Shown here: piece by piece, positions 25,923 to 34,290 of the stretch | Numbering within the stretch: position 1 is the stretch's first letter | How the letters are laid out: each line of letters begins with the position of its first letter | Origin: Actinomycetota bacterium | GTDB taxonomy: Bacteria > Actinomycetota > Actinomycetes > Nanopelagicales > Nanopelagicaceae | Assembly: GCA_009699205.1 (NCBI GenBank) | Contig: WLOP01000005.1 | Coordinates: 62,001-126,000 of the forward strand | DNA length: 64,000 nucleotides | Direction of reading: 5' to 3' | Notes under the pieces: generated by a model | Database searches by the model: none | Told to the model about the DNA's origin: nothing | What the model saw: only the letters and a program-made list of their open reading frames with translations | Made by a program: the position numbers and the translations under genes

Positions 25923-27040
25923 GTGTTGTCGAAAAGATTCATACTGCATTAGCCACAGTTCAAGATCCCGAGCTACATCGCGCATTGCCTGAATTAGGGA
26001 TGGTCGAATCAGTTTCATTTGATTCGGGAATTGCAAACGTCAAAATTTTGTTGACAATTTCTGGATGCCCAATGCGCGATCGCCTCACGTCAGATGTGAC
26101 CGCTGCGCTTTCAGGAATCTCTGAAATCATTGATCTGAAATTGGAATTTGGTGTGATGAATGAAGATCAGAGAAATAACGTTAAGAGCGTATTGCGAAAT
26201 GGCCGTGAGAAATTCATTCCGTTTGCTCAACCAGAATCTCTTACGAGAGTTGTCGGCATAGCTTCAGGCAAAGGGGGAGTTGGAAAATCTTCTCTCACCG
26301 TTAACTTGGCAGTAGCCGCTGCCCAAAAAGGTTTGCGAGTAGGAATATTGGATGCCGATGTTTACGGGCATTCGATCCCTCGTTTGATGGGGCTTATGGG
26401 TCAACGCCCCACTGCCATTGATCAGATGTTTATACCTTTGGAAGCTTATGGAATTAAAACTGTTTCGATGGAGATGTTTAAGCCAGAGCGGTCGGATGCG
26501 GTGGCCTACCGCGGACCCCTTTTGCATAGAGTTTTAGAACAACTATTAAGTGATGCATATTGGGGTGATTTAGATTTACTTCTCATAGATCTTCCACCAG
26601 GAACCGGTGACTTAGCGCTTTCCCTAGGGATGCTCATTCCAAGTTCGGAGATTATCGTTGTTACGACTCCGCAGGTTGCAGCAGCAGAGGTGGCTGAACG
26701 CGCTGGTCGCATAGCTCACCAAATTAAGCAACATGTCATCGGAGTAATCGAAAACATGTCGGAGTTTCCATGCCCTCATTGCGGTGAATCGATTTCACTA
26801 TTCGGTACAGGTGGAGGCGAAGAAACCGCTAAGCGTCTTTCTGGCCTTGTAGGAAGCGATGTGCCTTTATTAGGCAAGGTTCCATTTAATCCAGCACTTC
26901 GTGAAGGTGGAGATGCGGGCACTCCTGTAGTACTTGCTCACCCTGAATCGGCATCGTCAGAAGCGATTGTTGCGATTGCCGCACAATTAATCCTTCGTAA
27001 GAAATCATTAGTTGGTGTGCGATTGGGTCTTGCAACCTAA
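25919..27040 (+). CDS. mrp: Mrp/NBP35-family iron-sulfur carrier ATPase
   Basis: A 373-residue scaffold/carrier for iron-sulfur clusters. It has an N-terminal MIP18/DUF59 domain (about residues 1-85, VQDPELHRALPELGMV) and a P-loop domain with deviant Walker A GKGGVGKSS (Lys123). The C-terminal CPHC motif in EFPCPHCGES ligates the cluster in a dimer. The ATG overlaps the tatB stop (ATGA), so it is co-expressed with tatB as in related actinobacteria. Confidence 0.93.
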   Translation: MSVVEKIHTALATVQDPELHRALPELGMVESVSFDSGIANVKILLTISGCPMRDRLTSDVTAALSGISEIIDLKLEFGVMNEDQRNNVKSVLRNGREKFIPFAQPESLTRVVGIASGKGGVGKSSLTVNLAVAAAQKGLRVGILDADVYGHSIPRLMGLMGQRPTAIDQMFIPLEAYGIKTVSMEMFKPERSDAVAYRGPLLHRVLEQLLSDAYWGDLDLLLIDLPPGTGDLALSLGMLIPSSEIIVVTTPQVAAAEVAERAGRIAHQIKQHVIGVIENMSEFPCPHCGESISLFGTGGGEETAKRLSGLVGSDVPLLGKVPFNPALREGGDAGTPVVLAHPESASSEAIVAIAAQLILRKKSLVGVRLGLAT

Positions 27041-27056
27041 CTAAGGCAAAGTCAGA

Positions 27057-27062
27057 TAGTTT
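27057..27062 (+). promoter_or_regulatory. -10 element of EamA transporter gene (leaderless)
   Basis: TAGTTT, then TGCCTC, then GTG at 27069. It supports the GTG start over the ATG six codons later. Confidence 0.55.
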
Positions 27063-27068
27063 TGCCTC

Positions 27069-27974
27069 GTGCCAAGCAATAAAGAGATGTCTCATCACAG
27101 TGCGATTCCTGGTCGCCCTGATTTAATCCGGTTGGGGCTAGGCATTGTTGGCATCGGTACATCAGGACCACTTATTGCTTTGAGCGCTATCCCAGTTTCT
27201 ACCCTGATCTTTTGGCGAAATCTTGGCGGAGCAATAGTCACAGCGCCTTTTGCTTTTAGACACAAGGAATGGCGCAACCGTGAAGCAATGAAGTGGGCAA
27301 TCATGGCTGGTGTTCTCCTAGCTTTACATTTTTTGGGATTCTTCTTTTCAATGAGAATGACAAGCGTTGCCGCTGGCACAGCAATCACGGCGCTGCAGCC
27401 AATATTTGCCGCCTTATTTGTGAAAATTGGTGGCGGGCATATTCCTTCTCGAGCATGGCTCGGAATGGCTATTAGCTTTTTAGGGGTTTTGCTCATTACT
27501 GGAGTCGATCTACATATTTCTATGCGCTCCTTTTTCGGTGATTTAGTTGCCTTAGCTTGTGGAGCATTCTCTGCTTTGTATGTGATGGTGGGCTCTAAAG
27601 CTCGTAAAAGTATTGAAAATACGAGTTATACGACAGTCTGTTATTTCGTATGCGCACTCACGGTTTTACCGATCATCGTGATAACGAAAACCCCTTTCTT
27701 TTATTTCCCGATTCGCGAGTGGTGGATTGTTCTCGGACTAATAGTTGGTGCACAAATACTCGGCCACTCAATGTTTAACTCGGTACTAAAAAGAGTTTCT
27801 CCTGCGATAGTTTCTCTCATCGTTTTCTTTGAAGTTCCTGTTGCGGCGATCTTGGCGTATTTTTGGCTTGGTCAGAGCACGCCGGCTGGAGTTATTCCAG
27901 GAATCGTGATAATTCTTATTGGGTGTTCGATTGTTGTTATACGGACTCGCCCAGCTGATGAGGTCATAGATTAA
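27069..27974 (+). CDS. EamA/DMT-superfamily permease
   Basis: A 301-residue membrane protein with about ten transmembrane helices arranged as two EamA repeats (about residues 13-145 and 155-290). Such permeases export or import small metabolites; substrate cannot be predicted. GTG start supported by a TAGTTT hexamer six bases upstream. The stop overlaps the PHP-domain gene by one base (TAATG). Confidence 0.85.
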   Translation: MPSNKEMSHHSAIPGRPDLIRLGLGIVGIGTSGPLIALSAIPVSTLIFWRNLGGAIVTAPFAFRHKEWRNREAMKWAIMAGVLLALHFLGFFFSMRMTSVAAGTAITALQPIFAALFVKIGGGHIPSRAWLGMAISFLGVLLITGVDLHISMRSFFGDLVALACGAFSALYVMVGSKARKSIENTSYTTVCYFVCALTVLPIIVITKTPFFYFPIREWWIVLGLIVGAQILGHSMFNSVLKRVSPAIVSLIVFFEVPVAAILAYFWLGQSTPAGVIPGIVIILIGCSIVVIRTRPADEVID

Positions 27975-28819
27975 TGATTGATCTTCATACGCATACTACG
28001 TGTAGTGACGGAACTGATTCTCCGCGGGCGCTAATAAATGCTGCCCTCAGCAAAGGAATCTCGGTGCTAGGGATAACAGATCATGATTCAACAGCCGGGT
28101 GGGATGAAGCAAGCAATTCACTTCGCCCAGGACTTTCACTCGTATTAGGGGCGGAAGTTTCTTGCCTCACTCAATCGGGCACGAGCGTGCATATGCTGGG
28201 ATTGCTTTTCGATCGCGAAGAGAGCGAATTGGCAACAATGCTTGAAGAATCTCGAGATAGTCGAATACCGCGCATGCGGAAGATGGTTGGATTATTAAGT
28301 GCAGCTGGTATGGAAATTACTATGGAAGATGTTTACGCCGCGACCCCACCGGGTGCAACTTTAGGTCGACCTCATTTAGCAGATGCGCTAGTTGCTCGCG
28401 GCATATTGAAATCGCGTGATGAAGCTTTTCAAGGTCTCTTGAATAACAACTCAGAGTTCTACGTAGAACATATGGCTCCTACTCCGGAAGAAGCAATTGC
28501 AAAGATTCGTGCTGCTGGTGGGGTAGCCGTAATCGCGCATGCCTATGCATCAATGAGGGGCCAATTGTTGAAAGAGAGTGATTTAGAGCTATTAGTAAAG
28601 GCTGGGTTAAACGGAATTGAAGTAGATCACCGAGATCATTCCGGTGTCGAACGAACCAATTTACGTAAGATTGCAGGAGAATTCGGCTTAGTAGTTACTG
28701 GTTCTAGCGACTATCACGGAACTGGCAAGATGAATTCTTTAGGTGAGAACACTACCGATGCGCAAGAATGGGATCGACTTGAGGCTATAGCTTCAGAGAG
28801 ACGGGTTGTGAGGGCATGA
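27974..28819 (+). CDS. PHP-domain metal-dependent phosphatase (TrpH/RNase AM-like)
   Basis: A 281-residue PHP phosphoesterase: DLHTHTTCSDGTDSP at the very N-terminus supplies the first metal ligands, GITDHDSTAGW the second set, and GSSDYHGTG near residue 240 the last. Family members hydrolyse 3',5'-nucleoside bisphosphates (such as pAp) or trim 5' ends of short RNAs. Coupled to the EamA gene upstream and to the MarC gene downstream (ATGA). Exact substrate not determined by sequence. Confidence 0.88.
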   Translation: MIDLHTHTTCSDGTDSPRALINAALSKGISVLGITDHDSTAGWDEASNSLRPGLSLVLGAEVSCLTQSGTSVHMLGLLFDREESELATMLEESRDSRIPRMRKMVGLLSAAGMEITMEDVYAATPPGATLGRPHLADALVARGILKSRDEAFQGLLNNNSEFYVEHMAPTPEEAIAKIRAAGGVAVIAHAYASMRGQLLKESDLELLVKAGLNGIEVDHRDHSGVERTNLRKIAGEFGLVVTGSSDYHGTGKMNSLGENTTDAQEWDRLEAIASERRVVRA

Positions 28820-29436
28820 ATGTTGTTTCGGTAAGTGCGGTAACTTTTGCGCTGCAAGCATTTGTCACTCTTTTTGTCATTATGGATCCTCCGGGAGTAA
28901 CCCCCATTTTTCTCGGTCTAGTTGCAGATAAAACTCCAAAAGTACGGCGTCGTCTGGCGTGGCAAGCCGCAGCTGTTTCGTTACTTGTAATCACCATTTT
29001 CGCTCTCTTTGGAAGATTTATTCTCAACTACTTAAATGTCTCAATTGCTGCCCTGCAAGGCGCAGGCGGATTACTCCTACTATTAGTTTCTTTAGAGCTG
29101 CTTACAGATCGAGATTCAGGTTCGATACCTAAGGCTGATGCGAATATTGCCCTAGTGCCGCTTGGTACACCTCTGCTTGCCGGCCCCGGAGCAATCGTTG
29201 CAACGATGATATTTGTAGGTCGCGTCCACGACACATCTCATGCGCTGGGATTGGTTGTCGCTGTCGTAGCTGTACATCTTGCTATTGCAATTGCCCTTTT
29301 AAGTTCGACAACAATTTTGCGAGTAATCCGTGAAGCGGGAGTTACTTTGGTGGCCCGGATTGCAGGCTTGCTCTTAGCGGCGATTGCAGTTCAGATGATC
29401 GTTGATTCAGTAAAAGCTTTTTCAACAAATTGGTAG
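28816..29436 (+). CDS. MarC-family integral membrane protein
   Basis: A 206-residue protein with six predicted membrane helices, beginning FALQAFVTLFVIMDPPGVTPIFL, the conserved MarC start containing the DPxG motif. Transport substrate unknown in this family, despite the old multiple-antibiotic-resistance name. The ATG overlaps the PHP gene. It converges on the RNA helicase gene with 7 bases between stops. Confidence 0.85.
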   Translation: MNVVSVSAVTFALQAFVTLFVIMDPPGVTPIFLGLVADKTPKVRRRLAWQAAAVSLLVITIFALFGRFILNYLNVSIAALQGAGGLLLLLVSLELLTDRDSGSIPKADANIALVPLGTPLLAGPGAIVATMIFVGRVHDTSHALGLVVAVVAVHLAIAIALLSSTTILRVIREAGVTLVARIAGLLLAAIAVQMIVDSVKAFSTNW

Positions 29437-29443
29437 TCGAGGC

Positions 29444-30775
29444 CTAGCTTTCTTTGAATTTCTTACTTCTTGTTCTTGTTCGCTCTGTTCGCGGTGGAGC
29501 AATTGGTTTCATTTTAGGTGGATGCGCTTTCGCTACAACTTTTTCAGCTGGCTTAGGCTGATTCATTCGACCTGTTGATCCAGCAGGGATATTGAGCGCT
29601 TCATAAAGGTGATCCGAAGAAGAATATGTTTCGACTGGTTCTGCCAAACCTAATTTCAGAGATTGATTAATCAAACTCCAGCGTGACATGTCATCCCAAT
29701 CGACAAAAGTTACGCCGATTCCATGGGCTCCCGCACGAGCAGTGCGACCAATACGGTGGACATAAGTTTTGTCATCTTCAGGGCATTGATAGTTAATAAC
29801 GTGGGTAATTCCATCGATATCGATGCCTCGAGCAGCCACATCTGTCGCCACAAGTACATCTGATTTGCCTGCCTTGAAATCTGCTAATGCTTTTTCGCGA
29901 GCGTTCTGTCCTAAGTCTCCATGGATAGCAGCAGCTTTAAATCCGCGCTCAGCTAAATCATCAGCAGTTTTCTGGCAAGTGCGTTTTGTGCGACAGAAGA
30001 CCATCGTTGGGCCCCGGCCATCTGCTTGCAAGATGCGCGCGAGCATTTCAATTTTATCCAGGGCATGCGCACGAAGAATATGCTGCTCGACTCGAGAAAC
30101 CACCGCGCTTTCGTCATCATTGTTTTGAGTTCTGATGTGAACCGGTTGCGACATAAAGCGTCGAGCAAGGGCAATGATGTCCCCGGGCATGGTGGCTGAG
30201 AACAACATCGTTTGTTGACGCTCGGGTGTGCTGGTGAAAATTTTCTCGACATCAGGTAGAAAGCCAAGATCGAGCATTTCATCTGCCTCGTCCAGGACTA
30301 ATCGAGCAACTTTCTTAAGTTTGAGTTGCCCCTGTCGATAAAGGTCTAATAGACGGCCAGGTGTTCCAACTACAATTTCGACACCACTTTGTAACTGTTC
30401 AATCTGCGGTTCGAATGCGCGGCCACCATAAACTGCAAGAACACGAATGCCACGAACTCCGGCGAGCTCTTCAATATCTTTGGCTACTTGCACGCAAAGT
30501 TCACGAGTGGGGACTACAACAAGTGCCTGAGGCATACCTTTATCGGCAAAACTTTCCCACTCTTGATCTTTGGGTGCAATTACTCTTTCAACGAGAGGGA
30601 TACCAAACGCCAGAGTTTTACCAGTTCCAGTTTTTGCCTGTCCGATAACATCGCCGTCGCTTAGTGCGATAGGCAGAACCATCTCTTGGATGGCAAATGG
30701 AGCCAGAAAACCATGCGCATGTAGCGCATCAATTGTGGATTTGCGAAGAGGTAACTCTGCGAAAGTGGGGGACAC
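29444..30775 (-). CDS. DEAD-box ATP-dependent RNA helicase (RhlE-like)
   Basis: A 443-residue helicase. Motifs in order: Q-motif region (FAELPLRKSTIDALHAHG with a downstream PFAIQEMVLP), Walker A AKTGTGKT, PTRELCVQ, VGTPGRL, VLDEADEML, the SATMPG motif III, and HRIGRTARAG motif VI. A basic tail (RTERTRTRSKKF) follows. I place the start at GTG 30775, one base after the DUF3107 stop; a longer frame to 30868 would overlap DUF3107. The gene order TetR, DUF3107, helicase is also found in mycobacteria. Confidence 0.92.
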   Translation of the reverse strand: MSPTFAELPLRKSTIDALHAHGFLAPFAIQEMVLPIALSDGDVIGQAKTGTGKTLAFGIPLVERVIAPKDQEWESFADKGMPQALVVVPTRELCVQVAKDIEELAGVRGIRVLAVYGGRAFEPQIEQLQSGVEIVVGTPGRLLDLYRQGQLKLKKVARLVLDEADEMLDLGFLPDVEKIFTSTPERQQTMLFSATMPGDIIALARRFMSQPVHIRTQNNDDESAVVSRVEQHILRAHALDKIEMLARILQADGRGPTMVFCRTKRTCQKTADDLAERGFKAAAIHGDLGQNAREKALADFKAGKSDVLVATDVAARGIDIDGITHVINYQCPEDDKTYVHRIGRTARAGAHGIGVTFVDWDDMSRWSLINQSLKLGLAEPVETYSSSDHLYEALNIPAGSTGRMNQPKPAEKVVAKAHPPKMKPIAPPRTERTRTRSKKFKES

Positions 30776-30776
30776 G

Positions 30777-31034
30777 TTAGGCGTTTGCAAAGCCGACTCG
30801 GCGCTCTGCTTGTTCGCCGATTTCGACAAAACCGATTTTATCGGCAGGGACAATAATTTCGCGGCCACGGATATCGCTTAAAACCAAGGCCGATTGGGTA
30901 GAAAGAGCGTGATCAACTGCTGATCGAATTTCAGCAGCAGTAAGCGGGCACTCGAAGGAGAGTTCGCGGGCAACGTCGGTAATAGCGATACGTACTTCCG
31001 ACTTTTGCGCGGTTTCTGATTTCTTTGTACTCAT
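30777..31034 (-). CDS. DUF3107 family protein
   Basis: An 85-residue conserved actinobacterial protein, homologous to the TB9.4/Rv3208A type. It has EVRIAITDVARELSFE at the start and a C-terminal GFVEIGEQAERRVGF. Function unknown. A TAGGAT hexamer exactly six bases before the ATG indicates a leaderless transcript that continues into the helicase gene. Confidence 0.88.
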   Translation of the reverse strand: MSTKKSETAQKSEVRIAITDVARELSFECPLTAAEIRSAVDHALSTQSALVLSDIRGREIIVPADKIGFVEIGEQAERRVGFANA

Positions 31035-31040
31035 GGGGTC

Positions 31041-31046
31041 ATCCTA
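31041..31046 (-). promoter_or_regulatory. -10 element of DUF3107-helicase unit (leaderless)
   Basis: TAGGAT, then GACCCC, then ATG at 31034. Confidence 0.6.
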
Positions 31047-31087
31047 TCGAGGTATTACACACATTGCCGAATTGAAAAATTCCTAGA

Positions 31088-31693
31088 TTATGTGCGAGGA
31101 AATCCTGAAATTCCTCGCCAAATTACATTGGAAACTAGATCTGTTGCCTGTTGTCTCGTTAATTTACTGTCGCGCTCTAGCCAATGACGAGCGGTTACTT
31201 GAGCGCTCCCAATGAGACCAACACCTAAGAGCATTGCTGCTTCTTGTGGTAGTCCCGTATCCAGAGAAATTACTGCGCTGACAGCTGCCGCGCAATCGTA
31301 AGTCATACGAGTAAGGCGTTCGCGGACTGCTGGTTCAACGCTCATATCGCTTTCGAAGAGAAGTCGAAATGCTTCACCTTCGCTATCGATGAAATTAAAG
31401 TAAGCAACGACCGTAGCTCGAACACGATTTGAATTATCAGGTGTAGACGCGATGGCTCGCTGAATAGCAAAGACTAATGAATCGATATGGATATCTAGAA
31501 CAGCTAGATATAACTCCAGTTTTGATGGAAAGTGCTGATATAAAACTGGCTTACTGACGCCCGCGCGATCGGCAATCTCATCCATGGCAGCGGAGTGGTA
31601 ACCAGCAGCCGTGAATACTTCTAGCGCTGCGGTAAGAAGTTGAGCCCGGCGCTCATCGCGCGGCAGGCGTGGTTTGTTATCGCTAGTAGTCAT
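31088..31693 (-). CDS. TetR-family transcriptional regulator
   Basis: A 201-residue repressor-type protein. The N-terminal helix-turn-helix is LLTAALEVFTAAGYHSAAM followed by IADRAGVSKPVLYQHFPSK, a clear TetR_N domain. The C-terminal ligand-binding part is similar to that in Rv3208-type regulators encoded beside DUF3107 in mycobacteria. I start it at ATG 31693 with TACGAT seven bases upstream; the longer frame runs into mshB. Divergent from mshB with 72 bases between starts. Ligand and targets unknown. Confidence 0.88.
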   Translation of the reverse strand: MTTSDNKPRLPRDERRAQLLTAALEVFTAAGYHSAAMDEIADRAGVSKPVLYQHFPSKLELYLAVLDIHIDSLVFAIQRAIASTPDNSNRVRATVVAYFNFIDSEGEAFRLLFESDMSVEPAVRERLTRMTYDCAAAVSAVISLDTGLPQEAAMLLGVGLIGSAQVTARHWLERDSKLTRQQATDLVSNVIWRGISGFPRT

Positions 31694-31700
31694 CGGGCAT

Positions 31701-31706
31701 ATCGTA
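31701..31706 (-). promoter_or_regulatory. -10 element of tetR gene (leaderless)
   Basis: TACGAT, then seven bases, then ATG at 31693. Confidence 0.48.
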
Positions 31707-31765
31707 ATAGGAAAAGATGATTTAGCAGAATGCAACTGACTCCTCTTTACGGCAGAATGGCTCTC

Positions 31766-32632
31766 ATGAAGCCATTTGAAGGATTTCGCGCTCTCCTCGT
31801 TCACGCTCATCCAGATGACGAGACAATCAATAATGGAACAACTATGGCGATGTATGCCGACCTCGGCGCTCAAGTCACCTTAGTCACGTGCACGAGAGGC
31901 GAAGAAGGCGAAGTACTGGTACCTGGCCTCAGCCATTTAGCAAGTTCTGCATCAGATGAATTGGGTGAACACCGCGTCCTTGAACTGGCCGCCGCGATGA
32001 AAGAGTTAGGAATTTCGGATTATCGCTTTCTTGGCGGGCAACACGTGCAATATCGCGATAGCGGAATGATGGGGACTGAGCCGAATAATCGACCAGATGT
32101 TTTTTGGCAAGCCGATCTCGATAACGCAGCAAGACTGCTAGTCGAAATTATTCATGAGGTTAAACCTCATATTCTGATTACTTACGATGAAAATGGAGGC
32201 TATGGCCACCCAGATCACATTCAAGCTCATCGCGTAGCCATGCGAGCCGCAGAGTTATCGACTGAGTGGAAAATCTCCAAGATCTACTGGAACGCGATTC
32301 CTAAATCGCTCATCGCGCGTGGAATTGCAGAGATGAAGAAAACTGGCGGGAGTTTTTTTGGTGCCGAAAGCGTTGATGATCTTCCCTTTGCAAAGGATGA
32401 CTCATTAGTTACTGCTGCAATCGATGGCACTCAATATGTAGATCGCAAGATGGCCGCAATGAAAGCACATGAAACTCAGATAACTCTTGACGGACCATTC
32501 TTTGCACTCTCAAATAACTTAGGACTTCAAGTGTGGGGACAAGAGTTTTATTCACTTGTGCAAGGAGAAGCGCATGAGCCATTTGATGAACAAGGGCGCG
32601 AAACAAATCTCTTTGCTGGCGTGGTGAAGTAG
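31766..32632 (+). CDS. mshB: Mycothiol biosynthesis deacetylase MshB
   Basis: This zinc enzyme deacetylates GlcNAc-inositol in mycothiol synthesis. The N-terminal LLVHAHPDDET gives zinc ligands His15 and Asp18, and NGGYGHPDHIQAHR gives the third His. The segment YRDSGMMGTE is closer to MshB than to the amidase Mca. The start at ATG 31766 (288 residues) has a near-consensus CAGAAT seven bases upstream; ATG 31757 is an alternative. The next gene is the small membrane protein found after mshB in other actinobacteria. Implies the cell makes mycothiol. Confidence 0.85.
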   Translation: MKPFEGFRALLVHAHPDDETINNGTTMAMYADLGAQVTLVTCTRGEEGEVLVPGLSHLASSASDELGEHRVLELAAAMKELGISDYRFLGGQHVQYRDSGMMGTEPNNRPDVFWQADLDNAARLLVEIIHEVKPHILITYDENGGYGHPDHIQAHRVAMRAAELSTEWKISKIYWNAIPKSLIARGIAEMKKTGGSFFGAESVDDLPFAKDDSLVTAAIDGTQYVDRKMAAMKAHETQITLDGPFFALSNNLGLQVWGQEFYSLVQGEAHEPFDEQGRETNLFAGVVK

Positions 32633-32940
32633 TGCGGTATCTTTCCGCAATCTTTATTGGCGCAATCTTAGGTTTCTCATCGCTTGCGCTTCATGATTCC
32701 TACCATCCCTATGGACTACTTCTGGCTTTGGTGGGATCAATTCTAGGAATTTGGCTACTAGGTCGAGCATGGGGCTTGAGGCGTTACAAATTATTGGCAG
32801 CGCTTGTTCTTTTCTCAGTAGTTGTGCGAGCGGCAACAACAGGTGTGGGCAATGAGCTCTTAATTCAAGGAAATTCCTTTGGCAACCTATTCTTTATCGG
32901 CTCTTTTATCGCTGCCATCCTCGCAATCGCGATTCCTTAA
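32632..32940 (+). CDS. Small four-helix membrane protein downstream of mshB
   Basis: A 102-residue hydrophobic protein with four predicted transmembrane helices (starting near residues 3, 25, 48 and 78). The GTG shares its first base with the mshB TAG stop (TAGTG), so it is translated with mshB. A small membrane protein at this position is conserved in actinobacteria (Rv1171-like/DUF6113-like, tentative). Function unknown. Confidence 0.7.
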   Translation: MRYLSAIFIGAILGFSSLALHDSYHPYGLLLALVGSILGIWLLGRAWGLRRYKLLAALVLFSVVVRAATTGVGNELLIQGNSFGNLFFIGSFIAAILAIAIP

Positions 32941-32949
32941 TTCCTAGTT

Positions 32950-33891
32950 TTAAGCCCCTAGAAAGGTCCTGTAAAGATATGTGTGATGATAAGTAAATCC
33001 AAGTTTTTCATACATTGATATCGCAGTTGTATTGCCTGAGTCCACTTGCAAGAGAGCCTTCGTCGCTCCTTCCTTGGCAGCCTCGTTGAGAAGTTGTGCA
33101 AGCGCGCGATATCCGAGCCCTTTGCCTCTCAATTCAGGATCAACATAAAGCCTGCTAAGTACCGCCCAGTCTTCGCTTCTGCCACACCGTGCAACGGCAA
33201 CAACGTGCCCATTAACGCAACACTGAATATAGGCCGCTGGAGATGAACTCATGAGTTCCAATAGCGGTTCATCGTGTTGAAGTGCGAGCCATTGCGCAGT
33301 TGGCTTATTGCTCACACTCCATTCTTCCGAATTAACCTTTGTGATTTCTTTGGGAGCGATATCTGCCACCATCACATGGACATTCGATTTCAGCTGCCAT
33401 CCTCGTGATTCAAGTAAGAAGTCGAGTTCTCTATAAGTTGGAAGAGGTATGTGAAAAACGGGCGTCAGCTTTCGTGAAAGATAAAACTCGACTACCTCAT
33501 TAATGGCCTTCTCGATTTCAATTCCGGGATTTCCGTAAGGGGGTTCTCCCAAAGGGAGTACCGAATTTGCGCGCAAGGTGAACTTTCCGGATGCACGCAA
33601 GAGCCAACCGCCAAGGGCGACCTCTTCTTTCGCTCGCCAGGTTGCATTGGCAGCTATCTCCATTTCACGGATGCGAAGTGAAAGTGGTGCTCCTTGCCCG
33701 GCAATGTGGGTTTTTGATTGAATTTCACGCCAGTAGGCGACTGTTGCTGGGTCGAAAGTAGCAATCGTTCCATCGCGACGTGTGAGAGTAGTCAGCGAAT
33801 TCAAGGTGCCGACGATGTCACGGTAACCACCTTCGGGGTCGTGGAGGCGGATCGTTACCCGCTTGCCGATGAGTTCAATTCCTGGCCCCAT
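32950..33891 (-). CDS. GNAT-family N-acetyltransferase with N-terminal extension
   Basis: A 313-residue protein. The C-terminal third is a GNAT domain: YVDPELRGKGLGYRAL is the acetyl-CoA pyrophosphate loop and SMYEKLGFTYHHTYLYR the family end. The N-terminal about 60 residues (KRVTIRLHDPEGGYRDIVGTL) look like a small beta-barrel, followed by a middle region with degenerate GNAT features. A TAACCT hexamer six bases before the ATG marks a leaderless start. It is divergent from the ferredoxin gene. Substrate unknown. Confidence 0.82.
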   Translation of the reverse strand: MGPGIELIGKRVTIRLHDPEGGYRDIVGTLNSLTTLTRRDGTIATFDPATVAYWREIQSKTHIAGQGAPLSLRIREMEIAANATWRAKEEVALGGWLLRASGKFTLRANSVLPLGEPPYGNPGIEIEKAINEVVEFYLSRKLTPVFHIPLPTYRELDFLLESRGWQLKSNVHVMVADIAPKEITKVNSEEWSVSNKPTAQWLALQHDEPLLELMSSSPAAYIQCCVNGHVVAVARCGRSEDWAVLSRLYVDPELRGKGLGYRALAQLLNEAAKEGATKALLQVDSGNTTAISMYEKLGFTYHHTYLYRTFLGA

Positions 33892-33897
33892 TGGGCA

Positions 33898-33903
33898 AGG
33901 TTA
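33898..33903 (-). promoter_or_regulatory. -10 element of GNAT gene (leaderless)
   Basis: TAACCT, then TGCCCA, then ATG at 33891. Confidence 0.58.
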
Positions 33904-33963
33904 GTGGCAGGTTTAATCTCTTGGTGATTAGAATGGCGCTACGAAACTTCTTGGAGGCGCGTC

Positions 33964-34281
33964 ATGACCTACATCATTGCTCAACCGTGTATCGATGTGA
34001 AAGACAAATCTTGCATCGAAGAGTGTCCGGTTGACTGTATTTATGAAGGCAATCGCATGTTGTATATCCAACCTGACGAGTGCGTTGATTGCGGCGCATG
34101 CGAACCGGTCTGCCCTGTAGAAGCTATCTACTACGAAGATGACGTCCCTTCACAATGGAGCGAATATACAAAAGTGAACGTGGAATTCTTCGTAGAAATC
34201 GGTTCACCGGGAGGCGCTGCAAAAATGGGGCCGACTCATACCGATCACCCAGAAGTTATTGCAGCTCCTGCTCAAGGCTAA
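33964..34281 (+). CDS. fdxA: 7Fe ferredoxin (FdxA/FdxC type)
   Basis: A 105-residue ferredoxin with one [3Fe-4S] and one [4Fe-4S] cluster. Cysteines follow the usual pattern: C9, C17 and C21/C25 in CIDVKDKSCIEECPVDC, and C40, C43, C46 and C50 in CVDCGACEPVCP. It carries electrons for redox enzymes not encoded nearby. A GGAGG Shine-Dalgarno lies shortly before the ATG; a TAGAAT hexamer at 33929-33934 is a plausible -10. Its TAA is in the same frame as the dapC coding region nine bases further on. Ferredoxin-dapC adjacency is conserved in actinobacteria. Confidence 0.95.
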   Translation: MTYIIAQPCIDVKDKSCIEECPVDCIYEGNRMLYIQPDECVDCGACEPVCPVEAIYYEDDVPSQWSEYTKVNVEFFVEIGSPGGAAKMGPTHTDHPEVIAAPAQG

Positions 34282-34290
34282 GAGCTCTTC

